A stretch of 64,000 bases of DNA from Thelonectria olida. Taxonomy: Eukaryota > Ascomycota > Sordariomycetes > Hypocreales > Nectriaceae. Made by a program: the position numbers and the translations under genes. The DNA is taken from the NCBI GenBank assembly GCA_020736575.1, contig JAGPYM010000038.1, forward strand, positions 62,001-126,000. The letters are read 5' to 3'. The notes under the pieces are model-generated. The model searched no databases, was not told the origin of the DNA, and saw only the letters and a program-made list of their open reading frames with translations. Below, piece after piece: positions 1 through 9,566 of this stretch. How positions within the stretch are numbered: the stretch's first letter is position 1; each line of letters begins with the position of its first letter.

Positions 1-1382
1 ACATCCATCAACACCATATCCAACGCGCCTTATCACCTGAGCCTGAGTTGGCGAGCACTGCAAGTTCGAAACAACCTGGTAGTTTTGGCACTCACTCGCA
101 ATTGTCCGAGCCCGGGATGATTTCAATCTCAAGTCTAGAAGACGAATTGTCTGATGAAGATCAGCCAACTACAGTAAATGAACGCCAAAACATCCACTCT
201 GACGACCAAATCGCGCAAAGAGATGCCACATCTTCGTCAACGAGTAACAGCATAGCTTGCTCACAAAGCATGCAACCTCTCACGTCACCTGTACGCATCC
301 ATCAACGCCAGATTCAACGCGCCTTGTCCAATCACATGGCAGCCGACCTACTCAAGGTGAAAACAAAGTCAATCGAACTCAAGTTTCCGAAAGCAATGCA
401 TGGGTTCGAAACATCACAACCGCAGCTACCCCCAGCTCGACCTCCAACTGCTCAATGGCATGCTGGAGCTCTCATTCCACCTGATAACGAACCCCACTCC
501 TCAACATCCAGTTGCAACCACATACGAATGTCGGTGTCCCAGAAGCCCAAAGATTCCATGACAGACACCGAGGTTCCCAAAACTTCACTATCAGGAACAT
601 TCCGCACACTAAAACCAAAACCTCCTATCATAGCTTCAGATCCAACGGGCAGGCCACAGGTAGCGATACCTCCTGGCGCCGACGATCGAACTGCATATGT
701 CTCTCTTTCCAGGGTTTCACAAAGAACATTCCGCGCTTTGACTTTGAAACCCCCGGTCACAGTTCCGACAAGTGGATCACAATCTCGAGAGCCCGGGATA
801 CCGCCAGGTCAAGTTCCGAGTACACAACCCGGTGCTGGGGCTTTTGTTCCCGTCAATACTGAAGCCAATTCCTCAGCACCCCCTATCGGCCAGATACAAG
901 CGCCGAAGCTTCAGACTCCCCAAGTTCCAACTGCCCACGTTCCGTCTGGAAATACGAATGTTGTTAAGAGTTCAAACTTAGGAACACTCTACTTGATACG
1001 CGAGCAATCCTCAGTCATATCCCCAGACAAACCCCCACTCAAACCACCAGTCAGAGTTCCATTTCCATACAGCATTCAACTACAAACGGGTGAGCCACGA
1101 TTTGGCCAGCCGCCGCACGAGGTCCCACCATACTTTCTCGATCGCCTGCGAAAATTGACGGGAAGTCAAGATGAAAACCCCCTAATATCTGCATTCCTTA
1201 CAAAAGGCCTTTACCTTTGCCCTTGGTGTCAGAAAAAATATCGTCGCCCCGTCAGTTTTACGGATCATCTGGCCTCGACTCACAGCAGGTCGCCCGACCC
1301 GAAGCAAGGACCCATCGTGTCCCGGGCCGAGCTTGACTCTGGCGTTGACAGCGATATAATTGACTTGACTTCTGAACCATAG
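1..1382 (+). CDS. Proline-rich protein with C-terminal C2H2-like finger, 5' end outside window
   Basis: The reading frame is open from position 3 to the TAG at 1380-1382, with no convincing ATG near the window edge, so the start lies upstream. The visible part is about 459 residues. It is low-complexity, rich in Pro, Ser and Thr, with a recurring element of the form FRxLxxKPP (around 600, 730 and 1030). Near the C-terminus, YLCPWCQKKY...FTDHLASTH gives a CxxC-x12-HxxxxH pattern, resembling a single C2H2 or BED-like zinc finger. The motif IHQxxIQRALS occurs at the window edge and again near 298-335, an internal repeat. I do not recognise the family. A DNA-binding or transposon-derived role is possible but unproven. 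No introns are needed. Confidence 0.6.
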   Translation, partial: IHQHHIQRALSPEPELASTASSKQPGSFGTHSQLSEPGMISISSLEDELSDEDQPTTVNERQNIHSDDQIAQRDATSSSTSNSIACSQSMQPLTSPVRIHQRQIQRALSNHMAADLLKVKTKSIELKFPKAMHGFETSQPQLPPARPPTAQWHAGALIPPDNEPHSSTSSCNHIRMSVSQKPKDSMTDTEVPKTSLSGTFRTLKPKPPIIASDPTGRPQVAIPPGADDRTAYVSLSRVSQRTFRALTLKPPVTVPTSGSQSREPGIPPGQVPSTQPGAGAFVPVNTEANSSAPPIGQIQAPKLQTPQVPTAHVPSGNTNVVKSSNLGTLYLIREQSSVISPDKPPLKPPVRVPFPYSIQLQTGEPRFGQPPHEVPPYFLDRLRKLTGSQDENPLISAFLTKGLYLCPWCQKKYRRPVSFTDHLASTHSRSPDPKQGPIVSRAELDSGVDSDIIDLTSEP

Positions 1383-2334
1383 GGAAAAATCTGTAGATAT
1401 ATGATGTTATTCATACAAACTGGACATTAGTGCCAGCGATACTGTTGAACCATGGGCGGTTCCGCACATGACGTGCAACATAGCTCCTAAATAGTTAGAA
1501 GGGTTTCAATTAAATCGGCATTTGTACATACCTCTCCTGGCTCGATATACCGGAGGGATGCATCTTCTCCCTCGAGAAATTCTGAGCACTTTATACGCCG
1601 TGCCTCCCCACGGTTGCCTTCGGTGGTCAAATCGATATATGTCACTTTACTGTTCGCTCTGTCGATCGGTTGCCGTCGTCGCCGCTTCTTTCAACGACTT
1701 TTCATTTTGTGCCCCTTTGCCCGTTGCCTAGAAACCAAGCCGGGGGGGCCCATTCCTGTCTGGGTGGAAGGGATGAGGGGTGACTGAAAATTGGCAATAG
1801 TTGTGGTGATCTCATGGCGATTGATCTCATCATCAACGTGTGTTATATCAATGCAAGACACGCTCATTCTTGAAAACTGAACAGTGTATGTGAAGTTGTG
1901 AGTCCTGAAATGACTGGAAGTGAAGAAGAGGGGTTGGCTCGGGCACAAAGCTCAAGGGGGTTCAGTGCCCTTATATACTTTGGCTCGCTCCCTCCACGGG
2001 ATCGGGTCGGATCATTTACCCGGGTTGTCAATATGGGAGGGGCTGTCCTTATTTCCCTCTTGTTCTTGGCTCTGCCATGAAGCCAGTCCGTCTCTAGAAA
2101 TCATATCTTGGTAGATTGTAGCGACTGTCAAGTAACCGAGATCGAAATTGGGTATAGCATATTAAGCACACGAAAGAGTGCCCAAGTACCCTCATCATCA
2201 GGTTGAGACCGAAGGCAAGCGCCTCCCTCGTCTACATTCTTTCCTTTCCTGCAGTGAATCTTCCCACCAATTCATATCCTTTCTCAATATCTTGCTTTCC
2301 GTCGGAGCCGAGGGCTCCTCCGCAGTTTCTCCGA
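1383..2334. other. Intergenic stretch, no supported gene
   Basis: Only short frames without domain resemblance occur here. C/T-rich and A/T-rich patches suggest flanking regulatory DNA. Nothing else is visible before the MITE. Confidence 0.5.
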
Positions 2335-2342
2335 TTCGGGGT

Positions 2343-2670
2343 CAGCGCTCGTAATAGTCTAGACTATTTGGACTATTAGTCCAGACTGCAGATCAGGGCA
2401 GGGAAAACGGACGCCCGGTGTGGACGCTAAGTACGCTAGGTTGTTGGCATGGTGTTACAAAACCAGGGTACCCATGATTGTTGCTGTGCCAACCATTTTG
2501 TTTTGGATGTTTCTGATCAATTTACTGGTGCGATCCAGATCAACACGGCTCGTTTCAAGGGACGCATCATCCTAGTCGTCAATCCACGAACGCCCGTCGT
2601 GGATTGATTATTGATCTTGGATTGCAGTCTGGACTAATAGTCCAAATGGTCTGGACTATTGCGAGCGCTG
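2343..2670. mobile_element. hAT-type MITE (328 bp) with 8-bp target duplication
   Basis: The ends are CAGCGCTCG and its exact reverse complement CGAGCGCTG, and they extend into about 45 bp of imperfect terminal inverted repeat that includes TTTGGACTATTAGTCCAGAC. The element is flanked on both sides by TTCGGGGT (2335-2342 and 2671-2678), a perfect 8-bp duplication. CAG termini with 8-bp duplications are hallmarks of hAT elements. There is no coding capacity. An internal hairpin (AATCCACG..CGTGGATT) lies near 2582-2606. Differences between the two TIR arms are mainly C-to-T on one arm. The autonomous partner is unknown: its TIR does not match the full hAT at 15119-18555. Confidence 0.85.
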
Positions 2671-2821
2671 TTCGGGGTTCGCGATCTTCGGGAGGTGTAG
2701 CAGGCCGCGTGTTGTTCGAGTTCGTGAACGCACGTTAGGCTGGTGGCAGTGAGTTGACGTTGGCCTCTGCGAAGGCCGGCTCGTCGGCGACGGAGAGCCT
2801 TCTTGTTGGGAAGCCTTGCCG

Positions 2822-4042
2822 TTACTGGGCGTAATTCTCATTGTCAATCTCATTGCCAATTATTCTTTCGCTGATTCCTAGTTCCAGTAGAGATGGTGGA
2901 GAGCATATCATAGTAGAGCAATATGAAACCATATGATAGTGTTCCTCAAGATAGTGTGAGAGCGTCATGACATGGCCAAGGAAAGTAAGCGTTGGTCCTG
3001 CTGATGTAGCCCACAAGGCGGGGTCTATAACACCTCGTCGACACAAGAAAGCTAAAATCTCAAGAGTTTCACATTCCCTATTACTTATGAGTCCACACAA
3101 TGCACAAATGAATAAGAAGTAATCACTCACTCATGGATGATGCGTAATCGATCCGGTAGGTGTAGACTTTTAAGAGCGTCTAGCCACTGTTGACGAGCAG
3201 TGATATCCTGGCCGAAGAAGATTGCCATCCTATGATGTTGGCTGTTGATATATGCGTAAACTCTCTCTTTGGACTCTTGGCGGCACTTCGGGTATGGCAT
3301 GATATGTTCTAGCTGTTTCAGAGGAGTTTGAATAGGGACAGAGAAAAAGTTCTCTGCGTAGATCATATATCTATTTGCTGACAGGGCAAACGCCGAACCG
3401 TAATTCTCAACAAGAGATTGTTCATCAGGTAGAACTAGCTTCGGTAGCATTAATGGAATCTGGGGGAAGTACATTCGAGTTGGGTGTTCGCTAAGTTGTT
3501 AGCTAACATTCTTTCTCTTGGTGTATGCACATACCGAATGAGGTAAAATAAGGTCAGAGCCACGACGGAGATATCTTCGGCCCATTTCTCTTGAGAACCA
3601 TAGGACCGTACCAATACCTCCATTGCAATGGCAAAATGCCTGCTTGAGGGTTTTCCAATACATTTCATCAGAAGACCCATCAATATTCTAGCCCGAACGT
3701 GTGTGATGCCATCTCGGGCAACCTCCACCTCGAGAGTGAATTGGGCCATGGGAAGCCAGCTCAAGGCACTTGAGTGTTCACTGGTCACACCACATAATGT
3801 ATTAGCATTTAAGATGAGGATGCCCAGCCCACTGCAAAGATAAAATAATAGGAATTCGTCCCATGGAATGCGACTCCCAGCCATGACACTCTCGCCCAGG
3901 CTGCGAAGGTGGAGTGGATGAATGACTGGGAGAAGAGGTAAAACTCCTTCCGCGAATGCCTGGAGCTGTCTGGGAATCTAGGAACGTGTCAACTAGGTTT
4001 GAGTAAAGGAATGAAGCAATATACATTGACTTGTGTGTCCAT
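2822..4042 (-). CDS. Four-exon gene resembling the middle homology region of fungal transcription factors
   Basis: The model is exons 4042-4031, 3977-3535, 3490-3131 and 3077-2822 with introns of 53, 44 and 53 bp. All have GT..AG ends and agree in phase, and the total is 1071 nt (356 aa, stop TAA at 2822-2824). The start MDTQ is the first ATG of its frame, though a longer N-terminus is possible. The protein is leucine-rich and helical. Segments such as ARILMGLLMKCIGKP followed by FAIAMEVLVR resemble the middle homology region of Zn2Cys6 regulators, and LLPVIHP resembles the start of such regions. No Zn2Cys6 cluster is visible, so this may be a domain-only paralogue. The MITE lies about 150 bp past its stop. 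The gene structure is much surer than the function. Confidence 0.55.
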
Positions 4043-5702
4043 TGTAATGTTCGTGACCAGGAGGATGGTTGGAGAAGTTCGAAACGGTGGGCGGCGGACA
4101 GGAGGATTCTTAATGTACCCTGGTGCCCCCTCGCGTTACTAAAAGCCGACAGCACGCCCAGGAGGGTGGTTATTAACCGAAATGCCCAGTGCTCGTTCCG
4201 AAATCTGGCTATTTGGGTTCTCTCTTTCTCCTAGCTGATCAACACGGCAGACAAAACGTAGGGGTTATGCAATACAGATCTCGCCATTTCACCTAACTTA
4301 TACACTACAGCTTGCTTATTCTCTCAACTTTAGCCAGACACACAGCAGCATAGAAACCAGAATTCCATTTTGGTTGGGATTCTTTGCTGAGCTGCGATAC
4401 ACTGTACTGTTGTTGACTGTTGAACAGTTTGCCTGGTATGCAATACCACCAAGAATCAGACAGGGCCAATTGCACTTTTCTCATAGTATACCCAAGCAGA
4501 GAAACCTACATTACCCTCATCTTCTCGCTGCAACTCAAGCCGAGAGCTACACCAACGATGACTGACACACAATTGGGGCCGTCACTTGTTCTGCGGAAGC
4601 GGTCCTCACAAGAAGTTCATCCCTGTCCTGGAAGCGGTTTTGAAGCGTGCACGCCAGCCCGAGGAGAGATCTCCAAGGTGGTAAGCGTCTCGAGAGCGAG
4701 ACACCGATCGATCGTTAGCTAGATCCTACACCGATATCGTGGACTTAGAATAACTGTCTCTAGTGAAGACCTCGTACTATTTTATCAATCATTTTAGATA
4801 CAATGACCCACCTGTCCTTCCTCGTCGTATCCACGTCTATGCCCTTCAATGTAAAGCGCCTGCTAACCACCTAACAAGAATAGAGCCTCCCATGGCACGC
4901 GAGTCATCAAGCTAACCTTAGTCCACTTGGCCGCCTTTTGCCTCGGCCGCCTCGTTCTGCTGATGGAGGGTGGAGCACGGTATAGCTCAGCTCATGGGGG
5001 CTTCTCGGCCGCGTTAATAACTTCTGTATAGCCAATTGCCCGGTCATGATTGCCTGCCCCTAACGGAATTAGAGTGACTGGCCCAGTTACTTTGAACTGT
5101 TCCTGCAGCTCAACGCAACGCGAACGAGGTTTCGATCAACCTGCATGCCACTAAGCCGAGATCCGCTCGCATTCGACAAGGAGCAGACAACATGGATATA
5201 TTCCTAACGTGTTCATGGTGCCCTGGGGGTCGATGACATGGCAGTGCGACTGGATGTGTATCTTCGGCCCCATTCCAGCTGTTGGTGCGGAGGAATTGAC
5301 CAGTTGGTTAAGGATAAGGCGTCCTCGTCTGTTGCTCTCTTAGTGGCCAGAAAGTATAAGAATGCCCTTCTATCACCAGAACAGTTCCAGGCTGCCTCTT
5401 CTGCGATTGCCCTTATTATCACATCAAGCTCTTTTTTGATATCTCTGAGTACTTCTTAACGTGAAATTGCCACTATCGGTAGTGGTGCAACTCACAATTA
5501 CTTCTGTTGACTATATTATCCTACTTTATGTCATCGTCCTTCTAGTGGGAACCTATCCAAAGCTCGGTAAGAAGACATAGACAACGCAAAGAGCTTTCAC
5601 ATCATCCTGTCAATCGTATATAGATAGCGGGACAAGATTACCTCGCCTTTCTAACGGACGGTCAGCAGATTTAATAAACACAGAAGCTTACTGTAGTTCG
5701 CC
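4043..5702. other. Intergenic stretch with only weak small frames
   Basis: Several frames of 60-100 codons occur on the plus strand (for example 4420-4722 and 5238-5459), but none has splice support, domain resemblance or a conserved partner in the window. The promoter of the minus-strand gene must lie in the first few hundred bases. Confidence 0.4.
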
Positions 5703-5867
5703 ATGTCGCAGCAAAATCCTCAGTTGAGGCACCAAGGACCGCTGCCAACACCACCACCGTCACCATCACCGTCGCCCTCACCACCAAGACCACCACAACC
5801 ACTACCGCCACCGCCTCCACAATCACTTGAACTATACTTTGGTAATGGAATCTCTGATAGATTCTGA
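5703..5867 (+). CDS. Possible 54-aa proline-rich mini-protein
   Basis: ATG at 5703 opens a 54-codon frame ending in TGA at 5865-5867. Its middle is a run of Pro, Ser and Arg codons such as PPPSPSPSPSPP, and the tail is ELYFGNGISDRF. The run comes from a CCA/CCG-rich low-complexity tract, so coding may be accidental. There is no family resemblance and no clear promoter. It could instead be an exon of an unrecognised gene or a simple repeat. Confidence 0.15.
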   Translation: MSQQNPQLRHQGPLPTPPPSPSPSPSPPRPPQPLPPPPPQSLELYFGNGISDRF

Positions 5868-7976
5868 AAGAAGCTACTGAACTAAGGCAAGACTAAATAA
5901 GACGAATTTCCGAGTTTCTCTCTAACAATTCATTATAGATATCTCAGCTAGATTATGAGGTTCCACCTAGACATAGTTAGCAGATGCCTAGGTTAACTTA
6001 ATTGAATGGTATATTATGAGAAGATTATATAGCAAATTGAGTTGGCATGTTAGATCAATTGAACCAATTCTATACAACGAAGCTCCCTTGTAATCATCTT
6101 ATTAATTGTTTAGAACTTCCCATTTGCAGAACAAACACTTTAATGGTGAGCAAGTTATCGCTCATTCAAGCATTCATCGCCACCTTCCAAGCACGCTTTC
6201 CTTTGATAAACTATGTCTTGTCTGTATGATCGGCCCTAGTATGTTATTTCTGTGATCCTTGACTACAACCATCTGATGTGCTTCTCGAGATTGGTGACGG
6301 CGAGCGTAAACTGATGCTCGTGTGATTGCCGCATTCTCCTCCCTCTTTTGGTAGCTGTTGAGCGATTAGGGATGCTGGGACCAGCCAGTTCTTCAGGAAT
6401 GTCTTCCTGGTCACCATGGATGATGGCACAGTCCGATAGGCCGCTTCACTAGTAATTCTAGAGTTCTCGGTTGTTGAGTTGCTGCACTGCTACAATGGCT
6501 CGACTTGAGCCGATGGACACAGTGAGGGAGTTTGACTCAAATAACATCGTGGGCTTCCGAGCGCCACTGGAGGTCACAGCATGAGCGTCGTATACGTGGT
6601 CCTGTTCGGCAATCTGTAATATGGCGAGGCTTTCCAAGAGTCCTACTTTCAACTGGACGAAGCTGGCACTTGCGGTTACTGTGGCGAAGAATTTCTTCAT
6701 TCAGGGCAAGGCTCTAGTGCCGGTGTCCCGAAGCAAACTACAAAGGAAGACGAGCAAGAGCGAGAACGGCATGTGCGTGACGTGTATCAATTTCGACAAT
6801 ATAAAGTTCAAGTGTTTAATCGAGAGGAAAATTCCGACAGCATCTACAGCGATGTCATGGTGGAATAAGAGGTCAGCGGATGAAGATATTGGAAGATGTT
6901 TGTAAGGTGGATCGTTGTTTGGAGTAAGCATGGTGTCTGACAACGAAGATTGCGTCACAGGGGCCCGAAATCCTCTCTTCTTCAGATTCATAGTTATCCA
7001 GGAGAACGGGGGCATTAGGACTGCTGCACCTGTGGCCTTTTAGCTCTTAGCTACCTCGTCTCCGGCTCCTCTTCCCTAAAGCCCCCAGTTGTCTCAAGAT
7101 TCCTAAGAACCTAGAACCTATCTCCTGAACTACCTGCGCATCTCTGTAGTCCTATTATTCCTATTTACTGCGTCTTCCAGCTTCTATTTCCCAGCGTGCC
7201 CGGCTCAGGCGAAGCTTTCACCCACATTTGCACACACTGATACCCCCCTGAGTCCCTAAGTTAATTACGAAACACAACCGTAAGCCCTTTCTTCTTGCTT
7301 CCTTCCTTCCTTTCTTCTACCTTATTTACTACCACACGCCACCTTCCTTATATCCTTCCCGTCCCAGATTAAAAGGTACTATGTGTTGAGTGAAATGGAG
7401 GAGGGCAAAAGCCCTTCAATCGAGAAAGGGTTACATCAACCCCATGCATGAGTCCATCATTTGTTAGCCGCCAAGCCACTCTTGCCCAACAGCTCTTCTC
7501 TCTCGGCCTGGTATTTCAGCGCGGTCGCCTCGTAGCGATCGTGTGACGAAGAGAGCCAACAAAGGGGCGTAGAAAAGCTGGCCAACCAGAGTGGGTAACC
7601 AGTGGTTAAAAGCACACGGGCCTATAGCGTGTATAGAAATAACAATGCGGTGGCATTGTTAGGCAATCACACATGATGGAACGCGCTGGAAGAAAGTTCG
7701 CCCGCAATGGCGAAGGCAACTCATTGTCAAAGTCGGTCCTTTTCTATAAAGCTGCTTTGCCAGACGCTTGGTTCTTACCACCGATCTCAGCAGGTTTTGT
7801 CTGTCAAACCCTTCACCCTTACTCTTAGCTTACTTGAAACTTGCTTCGAACTATTTACCTACCCTATTTACTCCAACACGCCGCGTTTCTCATATCCATG
7901 TCGTCCCGGGTTGAAACGCGTTAAAAAACAACTCGTCAAATCATCATTTTGACAACTCGTACATTAATTTCCCGCC
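5868..7976. other. Intergenic stretch, degenerate; C/T-rich promoter-like tracts near its end
   Basis: Between about 6240 and 7015 there are overlapping frames on both strands, none convincing. Two C/T-rich blocks, about 7270-7380 and 7790-7925, look like imperfect copies of each other: both contain a variant of TATTTACT..CACGCC and end in a CGTCCC segment. The second lies just upstream of the ATG at 7977 and may be the promoter of that gene. Confidence 0.35.
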
Positions 7977-9461
7977 ATGGGTAGCGTCGAGGCGAACAAT
8001 GCCAGGGTGTTAGTTGCACAAACATCCGCAGATGGTTCATCTCCCAAGTAAGTTGTCATTCTCTCACTCTCGTCTGCTTTTCCATCGTCATCTCATCTTC
8101 CCCCCTCCCATCTTCAACGCCTTGCCATGTTCCCTGCTGCACCCTGATGAATGATTTATCTGCGTCTCATCGTTGCGCCAAATGCCCAAAGGCTTCTGGG
8201 TTGTGGAATCTTGCAAGTCATCATTGCCCTCAATCAGTCGCCCGAAGCATTCCAATAGGTCCACAATCGATCCTTGCACATGCTTCTCATATCTTGCTTT
8301 CTTAACTCTGCGCGTCGTTATTTCCCTGTGGCCAAATGGTCTGAGACGAATCGAGCTTTCTGCACTCGACCTCTCACATTGGCTTAAACCAGCCTCCTTA
8401 TCTTACCACCCGCACCAGCATTTCCGTTTTCTCTTCTTCCCTCGCTTGGCAAAGGCTAACACAACGACAGGCTGGTCAACGGCCGCAAGCAGTCTTTTAT
8501 GGATGACTCGGAGAGCGAGCTGACCGATCCCGGAAGCAGTGTTGACTCCCAATTTAGCGTCAGCTGCATCGAGCTGAAAGACAAAATAGTTGTTGAAAAT
8601 GGCAAGGAGAATCGAGAGTTTCCAATTCACCTTTCCTCAGACGAAGAAGACAAACCCATTGTCTACCGCCGTTCAAGGGGCAAACCAACTCGAAGTAGCG
8701 CTAATAGCGTCATCCTCGGCTATTGGAGAGGTTCCACTGGAATCGACGAGAAGACAAGACATGCAGTTATTGGTTTTCTTGATGTCCAAGAACGCCTAAG
8801 AATTCACATTAAAGACATCAACATCACAGGCGAACCCATCCCCAATGGGTATCCCTTACCCCCTGGCCCTGGAGGAAGATGGATTACATTTGAGCGTGTC
8901 TTCTCGGACCACCTCGTTGGTTTAGACTTCGACCAAATCAAGGAGTACGTGAGGATCCGATCTAAGCAGCCCGACCCGAAGAGCGAGGAAGAGCGCAAGG
9001 CTACTGAGGAGGCAGCGGTGAAGGAGGCGACTCTCCGTGTGAAGCAGAACCCTGCCAACGACAACAACGCCAACTCGCCGTTCATCGCTTACGGCCTCGA
9101 GATGCCCGATAATCGAGTTACCCCTAGCCGACCAGATGTGAAGAGAAGAAGGGTCAGCGGCGCCTTCGCAGCCATCAATCCCGCTCCTCCCAACGGCGTT
9201 CCTCAAGCTCAAGAACCACCCCCTACACCCCCTCAACAGTCAACGACAACCCAGAGCTCGCGAGCTCCCGCTGACCCGCTTGAGCGATCTCCTCGAGTTA
9301 GATATCAAAGCTATAATCTACGCCGTGTCGAGGCCAGAACCGAGAATCGCCCTCTTCGACAGCCACTTCCCGAGGCCGAGGCTCGCCCTCCCATGAAGCG
9401 CGTGCAGCGTGTTGGCGCTCTTGAGCGAACGAATTCGCTTACTAAGCGCGAGATTGCCCGG

Positions 9462-9566
9462 GGCGCCAATAGGTGCGCACCCGGGTGCGCACGTAAGTGT
9501 CACGTGTTGCGCACCCGGTGCGTCTGTAAGGAAGTTATGTAAGCCCAACATCCTTGTATGCCAGCC
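9462..9566 (+). repeat. MULE left terminal inverted repeat
   Basis: About 105 bp, identical as reverse complement to 12306-12410. The arms diverge after CCAGCC (AGGCGCAT inside the left arm, GGCCGCAA inside the right). Confidence 0.93.

Noticed and set aside
7270..7925. A tandem gene-promoter duplication
   Set aside because: The two C/T-rich blocks share only short patches. Similarity may be composition rather than descent.
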